Source: Veillonella magna DSM 19857 (GTDB lineage: Bacteria; Bacillota; Negativicutes; Veillonellales; Veillonellaceae). Taken from it: 64,000 bases of DNA. The notes under the pieces were generated by a model. The model was given only the letters and a program-made list of their open reading frames with translations, was not told where the DNA came from and searched no databases. Location: NCBI RefSeq assembly GCF_000428745.1, contig NZ_AUAN01000005.1, forward strand, positions 62,001 through 126,000. Direction: 5' to 3'. A program made the translations under genes and the position numbers. Below, in pieces: positions 18,979 through 28,470 of the stretch. Within the stretch, counting starts at the first letter, position 1; each line of letters begins with the position of its first letter.

Positions 18979-20039
18979 AACGCTCCATCCTTTTTGTAAT
19001 ACTGATTAAAATACCAAAGTTTATTGATAACAATTTGTAATATAGCGGTAATAGGAACCGCCGTCATCATGCCGATAATACCGTATAGATATCCTCCGAT
19101 AAAAATAACTGTAATAATTACCAAAGGATGTAGTTTAATGACACGGCCCATAATCTTCGGCATAATAATTTGTCCATCAATTAATTGAATTACCATATAA
19201 GTAATCATAACTTGTAAAGCTAATGTACCACTACTCAAAGCTGCTAGAATAATAGCCGGCAATGCCGCCGCAATAGGCCCTATAATGGGAATCCATTCAG
19301 CTATACCGGCTAACAATGCCAAAACTAAAGGATACGGTAAATCAAAAATGTACGCCACCACAGAAATAATACAAAACATATTAGTCGCCAGTACCAATTG
19401 CCCTCGCAAATAGCCACCCATCGTATGATGTACTTGATTGACAATCTCATCCAAATGTGAAGCTATCGGTTCTGAAAAGATAGAAACCATACGTTGTTTC
19501 AATATACGCCCATCCTTCAGTAAGTAAAAAGTCATGATGGGCACTAGTAACAGCTGTAATAATGTCGTTGCCAACGATACGATAGCAAAAATCCCACGCT
19601 GAGCTAGGTCAACGCTATAATTTCCTATTTTATTCAGCGTACTCCCAATGAGCCCGTTTATCTCCGGCGGTAACACCAGCGCATATTGCGCTTGTGTTTC
19701 TTTCCATACATGAAGAAGCTGATTAATAAGTACCGGCAAATTATTTAACAGCTTTGTAAATTCTACCAAAAAGGGGACAATAATATATTGAATAATAACT
19801 ACTGTCGCCAACGCTACCAATAAGAAAGCCGGCAAAATGGCTAGACTCCGTGGAAACCATTTCAACCCCACTCTTTTCCGCGTATAATCTTGAATACCAT
19901 TGACTACCGGCAAAAGAATTACAGTAAGTACTAACGCCAGTAGCAACGGTAAGGTCACTGGCGTAACCCAGATAAGCAATGCTACACCAGCGACCAGCAA
20001 TAGCAAGCGTAACCAGTATTGGGTCGATCGCTGTACCAT
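18975..20039 (-). CDS. AI-2E family transporter (YdiK/PerM-like permease)
   Basis: 354 residues with about eight membrane helices. Two open the protein (LLLLVAGVALLIWVTPVTLP and the next) and a dense set closes it. Family-typical stretches are MGGYLRGQLVLA and GIAEWIPIIGPIAAALPA. Members are named for AI-2 export, but many export other solutes or act in Na+/H+ exchange, so the substrate is unknown. It overlaps fur by 4 nt. Confidence 0.85.
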   Translation of the reverse strand: MVQRSTQYWLRLLLLVAGVALLIWVTPVTLPLLLALVLTVILLPVVNGIQDYTRKRVGLKWFPRSLAILPAFLLVALATVVIIQYIIVPFLVEFTKLLNNLPVLINQLLHVWKETQAQYALVLPPEINGLIGSTLNKIGNYSVDLAQRGIFAIVSLATTLLQLLLVPIMTFYLLKDGRILKQRMVSIFSEPIASHLDEIVNQVHHTMGGYLRGQLVLATNMFCIISVVAYIFDLPYPLVLALLAGIAEWIPIIGPIAAALPAIILAALSSGTLALQVMITYMVIQLIDGQIIMPKIMGRVIKLHPLVIITVIFIGGYLYGIIGMMTAVPITAILQIVINKLWYFNQYYKKDGAL

Positions 20040-20050
20040 AGTTTCACCAC

Positions 20051-20671
20051 CTATCGCACGAAAGGATTATATTCTTTCTCATGTGCTATCGTTGTTTCCG
20101 GACCATGCCCCGGGTATACGACCGTTTCTTCCGGTAGGGGAAATAGCTTCTCACTGACAGCTGCCACCAAATCATCAAACGATCCACCGGGAAAATCTGT
20201 ACGCCCCACAGACTCCCTAAAGAGAGTATCTCCGGCCAATAAAACTCCTTCCCCGTAATAGCACACGCCACCCGGTGTATGTCCCGGCGTTTCAATTACT
20301 CGAAAAGATAAACTACCACAAGAAAGAATATCGCTCTCCTTGACATGACGAACTTCACCATGCGCTTCTACAGTACTACCACTATACACACTCAGATTCA
20401 ATCGACTGTCCGTCAAAAAGGGTTCATCCTTTTTATGCACATAAATCGGACAATGATAGGTATCCACTATCGGCTGTATGCCACCGATATGATCACTATG
20501 TCCGTGCGTTAGAACCACACCTAAAGGATTTAATTTTTTTTCTTGCAGTACCTCTACTACATGTTCACCGTCCGAACCCGGATCAACTACCAAACATTGA
20601 TTGCTTTGTTCATCCACAACAATATAGCAATTCGTGCCCAACATTCCCAAGGGCATTCTATAAAGCTTCAT
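20051..20671 (-). CDS. MBL-fold metallo-hydrolase, glyoxalase II-like
   Basis: 206 residues of a metallo-beta-lactamase fold. The metal motif THGHSDHIGG, a later TPGHTPGG, and GDTLFRESVGRTDFPGGSF with VVYPGHGPETT near the end match small glyoxalase II-like hydrolases of Firmicutes. The start ATG at 20671 follows GAGG at 8 nt; two in-frame ATGs further upstream lack spacing. The probable activity is thioester hydrolysis, but the substrate is not defined. Confidence 0.88.
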   Translation of the reverse strand: MKLYRMPLGMLGTNCYIVVDEQSNQCLVVDPGSDGEHVVEVLQEKKLNPLGVVLTHGHSDHIGGIQPIVDTYHCPIYVHKKDEPFLTDSRLNLSVYSGSTVEAHGEVRHVKESDILSCGSLSFRVIETPGHTPGGVCYYGEGVLLAGDTLFRESVGRTDFPGGSFDDLVAAVSEKLFPLPEETVVYPGHGPETTIAHEKEYNPFVR

Positions 20672-20693
20672 ACACATTACCTCATGCACAGCA

Positions 20694-21143
20694 TTAAAAT
20701 AATTTCTTACTATCTAACAAAATAGTAACCGGCCCATCATTAACTAAGGCAACTTGCATATGGGTCTGAAATTTGCCGGTATCTACCTTGACACCCAATG
20801 CCTGACAGGCTTCTACAAACTCTTCGTATAACGCATTCGCTCTGTCCGGTGAAGCTGCCCCTTCAAAGCCCGGGCGTCGTCCCTTACGCACATCACCATA
20901 TAAGGTAAACTGTGAGACGACTAATAATGAACCGCCGATATCACGAAGAGATAAATTCATTTTTTCATTTTCGTCTTCAAAAATCCTGAGATTACATACC
21001 TTCTCTGCCAGATACGCCACATCTTTGCTGTTATCCTCTTTTCCTACACCGAGCAGAACTACCAGTCCTTGCTCGATAGCTCCAGTAACATCACCTTCCA
21101 CCGTTACCCTGGCATCAGTAACACGCTGTATAACTGCCCGCAT
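20694..21143 (-). CDS. dtd: D-aminoacyl-tRNA deacylase
   Basis: 149 residues, beginning [17 protein letters not shown] and carrying the active-site [19 protein letters not shown], plus [15 protein letters not shown] near the end (the Gly-x-Pro region NDGPVT). It removes D-amino acids and glycine mischarged on tRNAs. Its ATG overlaps the relA stop as TAATG and its Shine-Dalgarno GGAGG is inside relA, the usual relA-dtd coupling. Confidence 0.97.
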   Translation of the reverse strand: MRAVIQRVTDARVTVEGDVTGAIEQGLVVLLGVGKEDNSKDVAYLAEKVCNLRIFEDENEKMNLSLRDIGGSLLVVSQFTLYGDVRKGRRPGFEGAASPDRANALYEEFVEACQALGVKVDTGKFQTHMQVALVNDGPVTILLDSKKLF

Positions 21144-23380
21144 TACGCACCTCCGTTATTGGCACGCTGTACCGTGTATACATCACGAATACGCCGCACT
21201 TTTGTCATTACAAAATCAAGCTGTGACAAGTCTCTAATTTCTATAATCATTGAGATATGTGCATTCTTTGTATCGTCTACTTTAGCATTAATATTGACAA
21301 TGTTGATTTTCATCTCCGACAAAGTAGCCATGATTTCCATAAGCATACCGCCGCGATCATAGGCCATAATATCGATAGCCACCTGGAAATTATCACTTGT
21401 TGCCCCATCCCAAGAAACCTCGATCATGCGCTCCACATCTTCCGAAGTATGACCAATATTCGGACAATCCGCGCGATGGACGGAAACACCGCGCCCTCGC
21501 GTAATATAACCAATAATTTCATCGCCCGGCACCGGATTACAGCAACGCGCCATTCGAACCATTACATCAGCTTCGCCTTTGACCAAAATCCCATTGCTAC
21601 TTTTCTTACGCACCGGTTCATGGCTCTTCAATTTTTCGAGCATAGCCATCGTATCTTTACGATTATCTTCTTTTGCCTGATCTCGTTTATACATATCAAT
21701 CAAGCGAAGTAATACGGAGTTAACCGGCACGCCGCCATAACCTACGGCTGATAACAGTTCCGTTTCGCTACCCGCATTTAATGATTTAGCGATTTGCTCC
21801 ATACGTCCCGACTTGTTGAGCGCTTTCCAATCATAGTTAAGACGCTTTGCCTCTTTTTCTAACAACTCGCGTCCTTTGACGATATTCTCTTCTCGGTTTT
21901 CCTTTTTAAACCAATTACGGATTTTGCTCTTACTTTCCGTAGAACCTACAATATTCAACCAATCTAAGCTCGGCTTACCGTTTTTCGACGTAATGATATC
22001 TACAATGTCGCCATTTTGCAAAGTATAATCCAAAGATACAATTTTACCATTTACCTTTGCCCCTACACATTGATGTCCCACATCGGTATGAATACGGTAG
22101 GCAAAGTCTAACGGTACGGCCCCCTTGGGAAGCTTCATCACATCGCCGCGCGGTGTAAATACGAAAACTTCGCCGGAGAACACGTCTAATTTAAGAGCAT
22201 TCACTAATTCCTTCGGGTTGCTGGCATCCTGCCATTCCAATACTTGGCGAAGCCACCCTACTTTTTGATCAAAATCCTTGTCGCCACCTTTATTACCTTC
22301 TTTGTAACGCCAATGTGCCGCTACACCATACTCGGATACACGATGCATTTCCCAAGTTCGAATTTGTATTTCGACGGAGTGTCCCATCGTGCCTATAACT
22401 GTGGTATGCAACGACTGATACATATTTGACTTCGGCATAGCAATATAATCTTTAAAACGATATGGCAACGGCTTCCATAAACTATGGGCAATCCCCAACA
22501 CGGCATAGCAATCGGGAATTGTATCAACGATAACACGCACCGCATATAAATCATAAATCTGCGATAAATCACGGTTATCCTTCTTCATTTTTTTGTAGAT
22601 ACTATAAAAATGCTTTGGGCGCCCTTTTACATCTGCCTTAATATGCGCTTCTTCCAAAGCCTTTTTTAACTGTACCATCGTATCATTAACGATTTCTTCT
22701 CTGGCTTTGCGTTTTTCTTTCATCTGCTCAACCAGATCATAGTACTTGTCCGGTTCCAAGTAACGGAATGATAAATCCTCTAACTCCCATTTAATATTGA
22801 AAATCCCTAAACGATGGGCCAATGGTGCAAAGATTTCCAGCGTTTCCTTAGCAATGCGTTTTTGTTTATCACTGCGCATATGCTTCAGCGTGCGCATGTT
22901 ATGTAATCTATCACCCAATTTTATAACAACAACACGCACATCCTTAGCCATCGCCAATATCATCTTACGGTAATTTTCCAGCTGTTGATCTTCTTTTGTC
23001 TGATATTGGAACTGATTTAACTTCGTCACGCCATCAACCAAAAATGCTACATCCTTACCGAACATCTCTTCGATTTGCTCTAACGTGTATTCCGTATCCT
23101 CTACCACATCATGCAGTAAAGCCGCAATAACTGTAGTCGCATCAATCTGTAGATGCGCCAAAATAGTAGCGACTGCCAACGGATGCAGAATGTACGGCTC
23201 CCCGGAGGCACGCTTCTGAGGCGCATGTGCTTTATCAGCTAATCGAAACGCCTCCATAATGCGTTCACAATCGGCATCATCCAAATAGGATTTCACGATA
23301 TCCATTAAACGCCCCAAGGCTTCTTCTTTATTAAAGGTGCTGTTCTCAACCAGTACCTTGCCTTCTTCATTTTCTGCCAT
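21143..23380 (-). CDS. relA: Bifunctional (p)ppGpp synthetase/hydrolase
   Basis: 745-residue long RSH enzyme of the stringent response. Domains in order: HD hydrolase ([16 protein letters not shown] near residue 90), synthetase ([32 protein letters not shown]), TGS ([10 protein letters not shown]-like region from about 390), a helical/zinc-finger part with [17 protein letters not shown], and a C-terminal ACT domain. The HD motif looks intact, so it should both make and degrade the alarmone. The start follows AGGAGG by 8 nt. It is coupled to dtd and follows recJ by 12 nt. Confidence 0.96.
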   Translation of the reverse strand: MAENEEGKVLVENSTFNKEEALGRLMDIVKSYLDDADCERIMEAFRLADKAHAPQKRASGEPYILHPLAVATILAHLQIDATTVIAALLHDVVEDTEYTLEQIEEMFGKDVAFLVDGVTKLNQFQYQTKEDQQLENYRKMILAMAKDVRVVVIKLGDRLHNMRTLKHMRSDKQKRIAKETLEIFAPLAHRLGIFNIKWELEDLSFRYLEPDKYYDLVEQMKEKRKAREEIVNDTMVQLKKALEEAHIKADVKGRPKHFYSIYKKMKKDNRDLSQIYDLYAVRVIVDTIPDCYAVLGIAHSLWKPLPYRFKDYIAMPKSNMYQSLHTTVIGTMGHSVEIQIRTWEMHRVSEYGVAAHWRYKEGNKGGDKDFDQKVGWLRQVLEWQDASNPKELVNALKLDVFSGEVFVFTPRGDVMKLPKGAVPLDFAYRIHTDVGHQCVGAKVNGKIVSLDYTLQNGDIVDIITSKNGKPSLDWLNIVGSTESKSKIRNWFKKENREENIVKGRELLEKEAKRLNYDWKALNKSGRMEQIAKSLNAGSETELLSAVGYGGVPVNSVLLRLIDMYKRDQAKEDNRKDTMAMLEKLKSHEPVRKKSSNGILVKGEADVMVRMARCCNPVPGDEIIGYITRGRGVSVHRADCPNIGHTSEDVERMIEVSWDGATSDNFQVAIDIMAYDRGGMLMEIMATLSEMKINIVNINAKVDDTKNAHISMIIEIRDLSQLDFVMTKVRRIRDVYTVQRANNGGA

Positions 23381-23392
23381 ATAACACACCTC

Positions 23393-25384
23393 CTACGAGC
23401 TATACTTCAAGAATGTTAATGAAGTAATTAACTCTAGCTTTTCTTTTATATGACACCAACGGTACAGCATCATACCATCCGGTGATGTTTCTTCTTTTAA
23501 TATGCCTAACTCTTTAAATACATCCAAAGACAAAATAGCCTCTCGATCCGACTGATTGGCCGGATGATGGTGAATTACCTCATTTTCAACAATATATCGC
23601 GGCGCGGTAGCACTGCGAAATACTGATTTAACCACCAGATACATCTCACGCAAACCATTTTCTGTCAAACGAGCTCTTTGTCTTTCCATCGGAGATATAT
23701 CTTGTATGACCAACTGAGGAGAAATCCTGCCTTGCCATTCATTCTTTTGTAACGTAACTGCCATTTTAACCGTTTGATTAGGGAATATCTCGCGATGATA
23801 TGCTTCCCCCTGCCATGCGATGGCATCTAAAGGAGCCCCTTCAGTGTCCAATAAAATCTTACAATGATTTTTTTGCTGCCCCATTAAATACACATCACGA
23901 ACGGTAACTTTAGGCAGTGCAAATACAGGCGTACTGTTTCCCATACCGTACGGCTCCAACGTTTCGATTTGATCAACCAGTTCTACGGTAATTTCCTCTG
24001 TTTCCAACAATGCATCAATATCGACAATCGGCACATAATCTTCACTGCTAAGATGCTCTTCACAATACGCTGTCAATCGTTCCCGCAATGCCGGAATATT
24101 TTCTACGGCAATACTAAAACCTGCCGCCTGTCTATGTCCGCCAAACTGTATTAATAAATCCTCTGCTGATTTTAGTGCCTCATAGATATTACAGTTTTCA
24201 ATACTGCGACATGATCCTTTGCCAACACCATCATGAACACTTATAACCAATGTGGGCCGATAAAATTCCTCTACCAATCGTGAAGCCACAATGCCGATAA
24301 CTCCGGGATGCCATTCCTCACCGGCAACAACAATAACCTTATCAGCACTCTCACCTTGATTAAGTACATCTCTATGCGCTTCCTCGTAGATACTGCGTTC
24401 GATCATCTGCCGTTCTGTATTTGTAGCCTGTAACTCCTCTGCAATGGCCACCGCTGCCTGTGGATCTGTCGTTGTTAACAGCTCAACGGCTCGCGTAGCA
24501 TGTGTCACGCGCCCGGCTGCATTAAGTCTCGGAGCTAAAGTAAATCCGATATGCCCGGCATTAAGCTTTCGTCCCTCCAAGCCAGCTACCTTGATAAGCG
24601 CTTCAATACCTAAGTTGGGAGATTCTTCCATCTTGCGAAGTCCTTCTCTAACAATAATACGATTCTCACCTACCAGCGGAACCACATCGGCTATTGTCCC
24701 CAATGCCACGATATCCAAATCTTCCCGATAACTCAATCCTGTCCTCCGGTGCCAGATCGCTTGGCATAATTTGAATGCCACTCCAACTCCGGATAGGTTC
24801 TTGTCCTCGTACATGCACCCCGGTTGTTTCGGATTGACCACGGCAGCAGCCCGTGGTATTTGATCCGGCGCATTATGATGGTCAGTTATAATCATCTGTA
24901 AACGCTGGCGGACACCTTCCACAATATCATAAGAACTGATTCCACAATCCACTGTAACTACCAGTCCAACACCGCGTTCTATAATATGTTCTAATGCTTC
25001 CTCATTTAGACCATATCCTTCACTTTGTCGTTCAGGAATATAGTAGGTAACATCTGCTTCGCAGCGTTTCAAAAAACGATACAGCAACGATGTGGCTGTA
25101 ATACCATCCACATCATAATCTCCATAAACAACAATAGGAACCTTGTTCGTTATAGCCTCTTCTATAGTGGCTACTGCTTTTTCCATCCCCTTGAGTCCAA
25201 ACGGATCCGGCAACTCATCCATGGTCCCTCTTAAAAATGCTGCCGCGTCCTTTACAGACCCTAAACCTCTATTTACCAGTAACTTTGCCACCACCGGGTA
25301 CACACCGATTTCTCGTACTAAGCGTTCTTCCTCTGCCGTATCACCGGTAGCGATTCGCCACCGCCTCTCTTTACTCTGCTTCAT
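23393..25384 (-). CDS. recJ: Single-strand-specific exonuclease RecJ
   Basis: 663 residues. The DHH phosphoesterase core is clear: VVYGDYDVDGITATSLLYR, VTVDCGISSYD, ITDHHNAPD and, in the DHHA1 part, GGHRQAAGFS. A C-terminal OB-like region follows. RecJ degrades ssDNA 5' to 3' in RecF-type recombination and mismatch repair. GTG at 25393 is too close to GAGG, so ATG at 25384 is preferred. It heads a run of nine closely spaced genes ending with aspS. Confidence 0.95.
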   Translation of the reverse strand: MKQSKERRWRIATGDTAEEERLVREIGVYPVVAKLLVNRGLGSVKDAAAFLRGTMDELPDPFGLKGMEKAVATIEEAITNKVPIVVYGDYDVDGITATSLLYRFLKRCEADVTYYIPERQSEGYGLNEEALEHIIERGVGLVVTVDCGISSYDIVEGVRQRLQMIITDHHNAPDQIPRAAAVVNPKQPGCMYEDKNLSGVGVAFKLCQAIWHRRTGLSYREDLDIVALGTIADVVPLVGENRIIVREGLRKMEESPNLGIEALIKVAGLEGRKLNAGHIGFTLAPRLNAAGRVTHATRAVELLTTTDPQAAVAIAEELQATNTERQMIERSIYEEAHRDVLNQGESADKVIVVAGEEWHPGVIGIVASRLVEEFYRPTLVISVHDGVGKGSCRSIENCNIYEALKSAEDLLIQFGGHRQAAGFSIAVENIPALRERLTAYCEEHLSSEDYVPIVDIDALLETEEITVELVDQIETLEPYGMGNSTPVFALPKVTVRDVYLMGQQKNHCKILLDTEGAPLDAIAWQGEAYHREIFPNQTVKMAVTLQKNEWQGRISPQLVIQDISPMERQRARLTENGLREMYLVVKSVFRSATAPRYIVENEVIHHHPANQSDREAILSLDVFKELGILKEETSPDGMMLYRWCHIKEKLELITSLTFLKYSS

Positions 25385-25442
25385 ATATCTCACTGCCTCA
25401 TCTATTTCGAATCCTCGAAACTACTTTTTTCTTCGCTAGTCT

Positions 25443-25455
25443 ATTATCATTATCA
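25443..25455 (-). promoter_or_regulatory. Fur-box-like sequence upstream of recJ
   Basis: The minus strand reads TTGATAATGATAATAGAC. It contains two perfect tandem copies of the GATAAT hexamer of the classical Fur box, placed just downstream of the predicted recJ -10. Because fur is the sixth gene of this run, binding would give autoregulation. Motif match only. Confidence 0.4.
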
Positions 25456-25465
25456 ATATAGGTAC

Positions 25466-25494
25466 ATTATACACCATTCAACTTCCTAATAAAA
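25466..25494 (-). promoter_or_regulatory. Probable promoter of the recJ-to-aspS run
   Basis: Minus strand TATAAT (25466-25471) preceded at 17 nt by TTTTAT (25489-25494). The -10 is perfect; the -35 is poor. It lies about 80 nt before recJ. Confidence 0.5.
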
Positions 25495-25534
25495 GCCCAT
25501 ATTTTCGTATTCCATCATTACTTCACCAGATAAT

Positions 25535-25576
25535 AAAAAATGAGTGGTTATCATTTAGAATCACCACTCATTTTCT
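25535..25576 (-). terminator. Terminator downstream of hydG
   Basis: A 12-bp inverted repeat AAAATGAGTGGT/ACCACTCATTTT with A/T runs on both sides, so it could work in both directions. It closes the hydG transcript. The remaining hydG-recJ gap (25577-25708) is AT-rich with no gene I can support. Confidence 0.75.
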
Positions 25577-25708
25577 ATTCATTGGTATATATTCTGTTAT
25601 ATTGCCAGAACTAACTGTATTATTTTATAACAGCTCCTGCACTATCATTAGTTGGTGCGTTCTCCGGAATTGGCCATTACATATTTTTATATCTTTTCCA
25701 ACCATCTA

Positions 25709-27127
25709 TTAAAAACGGAAATCGCGTTCCCCATCTTCCATTTGTGCAATGTAATTACGGGCTGTTTCCTTAACCTTTTCATTCTTAATAGATGCTAGTT
25801 GCTTATCAATTACGCGTTGCCCCACTTCGGTTGTTTCGTCTGTTGCATAGTCTAACAGATATTCCTTCAACGTCATCAACGCATTAGGCTGACAACAATT
25901 GGAAATCTGACCACTTTTAGCCAATGCCATGAAGCGATCACCTGTACGCCCTGCTCGATAACAAGCCGTACAGAAGCTTGGTACATAACCAAGGCCTAAT
26001 AACCATTCGACAATTTCATCCAAGGAACGACGGTCACTGGTATCAAACTGTGCCGAGTTATCATCAGGCAACTCTTCTTCTGCATAACCACCTACACTAG
26101 TACGGGAGCCTCCGCTGATTTGAGAAATACCCAATGCCAAACCACGTTCACGCATGCGCTTACTTTCGCGAGTAGACATAATCATACCCGTGTACGGTGT
26201 AGATACGCGAATCAAAGCTACAATCTTTTCAAAAATATCATCCGGCACAGCATTGCTGAAATCATCCACATCAATATCATCAGCCGGACAAATGCGCGGT
26301 ACGCTAATTGTATGCGGGCCTACACCGAAAACAGCTTCCAAATGTTCCGCATGCATTAGTAAGCCGACAAAATCGTAACGATAATGTTCAAGGCCATACA
26401 ACACGCCAATACCTACATCATCAATACCACCCTGCATGGCGCGGTCCATAGCTTCCGTATGGTAAGCATAATTACTCTTAGGACCATGAGGATGAAGCAT
26501 TTCATAATTTTCTTTATTATAGGTTTCTTGGAATAATGTATACGTACCGATGCCTACTTCATGAAGCTTCTTATAATCTTCTACTTCGCAAGCGGCAATG
26601 TTTACATTTACGCGACGAATTTCGCCATTTTTATTTTTAATACTATAAATAGTTTTAATACAATCCAAGATATATTCAAGCGGATTATTAATCGGATCTT
26701 CACCGGCTTCGATAACAATGCGTTTATGCCCCATAGCTTCCAAAGCCATAACTTCTTCCCGTACCTGCTCCTGCGTCAATTTTTTGCGGGAAATGTGGCG
26801 ATTCTTTGCATGGTAAGGACAGTATACACAACCATTAACGCAGTAATTAGACAAATACAACGGCGCAAAAAGAACAATACGGTCACCATAAATTTTCTGC
26901 TTAATTTCTTTCGCCAAAGCAAACAGCTTTTCCTTGTACTCAGGCAACGGGCATTCTAGCAATACAGCTGCTTCACGGTGATTCAATCCCTTGTAAGTAG
27001 CTGCCTTAGCCAAAATTTGATCTAAAAGCTCTCTGTTCTCTTTATTAGCTTCCGCATAAGCTAAGGTATCTAAAATTTCTTCATGATTAATAAATTCCTC
27101 TGCTTTGGAGGAGCGAACATCATACAT
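25709..27127 (-). CDS. hydG: [FeFe]-hydrogenase maturase HydG
   Basis: Radical-SAM tyrosine lyase that makes the Fe-CO/CN synthon for the H-cluster. 472 residues from the ATG at 27127, chosen because AAGGAG stands 6 nt upstream. The SAM cluster motif is CVNGCVYC. The C-terminal cluster site CTACYRAGRTGDRF with a later NCCQPNAL separates HydG from the related ThiH, which lacks the extra region. GGSRTSVGGYAEEE is also typical. HydE, HydF and the hydrogenase itself are not in this window. Has its own promoter and a leader of about 155 nt. Confidence 0.94.
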   Translation of the reverse strand: MYDVRSSKAEEFINHEEILDTLAYAEANKENRELLDQILAKAATYKGLNHREAAVLLECPLPEYKEKLFALAKEIKQKIYGDRIVLFAPLYLSNYCVNGCVYCPYHAKNRHISRKKLTQEQVREEVMALEAMGHKRIVIEAGEDPINNPLEYILDCIKTIYSIKNKNGEIRRVNVNIAACEVEDYKKLHEVGIGTYTLFQETYNKENYEMLHPHGPKSNYAYHTEAMDRAMQGGIDDVGIGVLYGLEHYRYDFVGLLMHAEHLEAVFGVGPHTISVPRICPADDIDVDDFSNAVPDDIFEKIVALIRVSTPYTGMIMSTRESKRMRERGLALGISQISGGSRTSVGGYAEEELPDDNSAQFDTSDRRSLDEIVEWLLGLGYVPSFCTACYRAGRTGDRFMALAKSGQISNCCQPNALMTLKEYLLDYATDETTEVGQRVIDKQLASIKNEKVKETARNYIAQMEDGERDFRF

Positions 27128-27289
27128 ACGTATCTCCTTTACTCTCGGTGCATACAACCCGATATTCAGCCACCTACCTGTTAATGCCATTAGCAGCTTA
27201 CATACCGATTACCTCCCCAATGATTCTCACCGGGGTATTATAATTATGCATAAAACTTATATCATACCCATTTCACCGGATATGTACTA

Positions 27290-27318
27290 AGTATACCTCA
27301 TTTAGATGATTTTGTGAA
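27290..27318 (-). promoter_or_regulatory. Promoter of hydG
   Basis: Minus strand TTCACA (27313-27318), 17-nt spacer, TATACT (27290-27295). It implies a leader of about 155 nt before the hydG start. The leader contains CCCCGGTG...TTGGGG and TAATGGCATTA inverted repeats. A second possible -10 (TATAAT) lies further downstream. Confidence 0.55.
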
Positions 27319-27340
27319 TGACCGTAGCTACAATTACACG

Positions 27341-27373
27341 CAAAAAGAGCCGAAGACCTTGGCCTTCGGCTCC
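27341..27373 (-). terminator. Terminator of the rplU-prp-rpmA operon
   Basis: Minus strand stem GAGCCGAAG/CTTCGGCTC followed by five U residues, 14 nt after rpmA. A textbook intrinsic terminator. Confidence 0.9.
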
Positions 27374-27386
27374 AGTGTATATGCTT

Positions 27387-27671
27387 TTACGCTTCTACAG
27401 GGTAAACGCTTACTTTACGGTTATAACGACCTGCACGTTCAAAGGCAACCTTGCCCGGAACCAATGCAAACAACGTGTCGTCCTTACCGATACCAACGTT
27501 GGTACCCGGATGGAAATGAGTTCCGCGCTGACGAACGATGATGTTACCGCTCTTAACGATAGAACCATCATGGCATTTCACACCAAGACGTTTGGATTCG
27601 CTATCGCGACCATTACGTGTACTGGATACACCTTTCTTATGCGCAAACAACTGCAAATCAAAAGTAAACAT
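27387..27671 (-). CDS. rpmA: Ribosomal protein bL27
   Basis: 94 residues from the ATG at 27671 (GGAGGT seven nt upstream). The N-terminus [10 protein letters not shown] before HKKG is the Firmicute-type extension that must be cut off by the protease Prp so that the mature tail can reach the peptidyl-transferase centre. The core [20 protein letters not shown] is canonical. The protease gene lies immediately upstream. Confidence 0.98.
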   Translation of the reverse strand: MFTFDLQLFAHKKGVSSTRNGRDSESKRLGVKCHDGSIVKSGNIIVRQRGTHFHPGTNVGIGKDDTLFALVPGKVAFERAGRYNRKVSVYPVEA

Positions 27672-27683
27672 TGTGTTCACCTC

Positions 27684-27998
27684 CTACGTTTCACTAATCT
27701 TTACAAATTCACTATACTGACGACTGATTTCAGAAAGCCCGAGAATCATTGTCTCCAATATAGCTTGTCCGCTTTCCGTTATAAGACCGGAAAGCTCAAT
27801 CCGGCACTGACCTTCGCCGTTCGAATAGTGTCCCTTCTGTTTCGCTACTTGCTCAAGTCCGACAATAGCCGTACAAGACAAGGCTGATACAGCAGCACAC
27901 ACTATGTCATAGCCCGCTACATCATACCCGGCATGACCGGAAATTTGACAGGCCCGGACGAGGCCTTCCGCATCACGATCAACTACAATCGAAATCAT
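27684..27998 (-). CDS. prp: Ribosomal-processing cysteine protease Prp
   Basis: 104 residues with the catalytic pair visible: His22 in SGHAGYD and Cys34 in DIVCAAVSAL. Prp cleaves the N-terminal extension of L27, encoded just downstream. Its ATG is 4 nt after the rplU stop and lacks a good Shine-Dalgarno, so translation is probably coupled to rplU. Order rplU-prp-rpmA is the usual Firmicute arrangement. Confidence 0.95.
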   Translation of the reverse strand: MISIVVDRDAEGLVRACQISGHAGYDVAGYDIVCAAVSALSCTAIVGLEQVAKQKGHYSNGEGQCRIELSGLITESGQAILETMILGLSEISRQYSEFVKISET

Positions 27999-28001
27999 AG
28001 C

Positions 28002-28313
28002 TTATGCCTGGATGGAGTCAATGCGAACTTTAGTGAACGGCTGACGATGACCCTGGCGACGACGATAATTAGATTTAGCTTTGTATTTGAAAACCAAAAT
28101 CTTTTTAGCCTTACCATGTTCAAGTACAGTACCTGTAACCTTTGCACCGTCCACAAGCGGAGCGCCTACTTTAACATCACCGTCGTTAACAACAGTTAAT
28201 ACTTCGTCAAACGTTACGGTTGCTTCAGCAGCAGCTTCCAATTTTTCAATGGTAATAACATCGCCTTCTGCAACGCGATACTGTTTACCACCGGTTTTAA
28301 TGATTGCGTACAT
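28002..28313 (-). CDS. rplU: Ribosomal protein bL21
   Basis: 103 residues, [18 protein letters not shown] at the N-terminus and [18 protein letters not shown] near the C-terminus, canonical for L21. A strong AAGGAGG precedes the start. First gene of rplU-prp-rpmA, with a promoter about 115 nt upstream. Confidence 0.98.
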   Translation of the reverse strand: MYAIIKTGGKQYRVAEGDVITIEKLEAAAEATVTFDEVLTVVNDGDVKVGAPLVDGAKVTGTVLEHGKAKKILVFKYKAKSNYRRRQGHRQPFTKVRIDSIQA

Positions 28314-28428
28314 TGTGACACCTCCTTGTTTTCGAACTCGCTGAATACGGTACCCGACGTGGAGTCGGAATTTACTACCCCTCCATGCGGCTGCAATAGC
28401 TTAGGCGTACCCAAACTACGACTTAATA
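28314..28428 (-). promoter_or_regulatory. rplU leader, possible L21 autoregulatory element
   Basis: About 115 nt of transcribed leader precede rplU. It contains complementary segments (for example GACTCCACGTC, and GGGTACG with CGGGTACC arms) in the position where Firmicutes carry the L21 leader, a structure thought to be bound by excess L21. I cannot fold it against the family model here. Confidence 0.4.
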
Positions 28429-28457
28429 AATATAGCAAAAAAGGACGGTTCTGTCAA
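28429..28457 (-). promoter_or_regulatory. Sigma-A promoter of rplU, nested in the mntP terminator
   Basis: Minus strand TTGACA (28452-28457), 17-nt spacer, TATATT (28429-28434). The -35 lies in the loop region of the upstream terminator hairpin, and the terminator's U-run forms part of the spacer. Confidence 0.8.
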
Positions 28458-28470
28458 GAATCGTCCTTTA
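28436..28470 (-). terminator. Terminator of mntP
   Basis: Minus strand hairpin GGACGATTCT/AGAACCGTCC with a short loop followed by six U residues. It starts at the mntP stop codon and overlaps the rplU promoter. Confidence 0.8.

Noticed and set aside
25581-25708. Possible short coding remnant ending ...NAPTNDSAGAVIK between hydG and its terminator
   Set aside because: Only 18 codons without a start; not distinguishable from chance.
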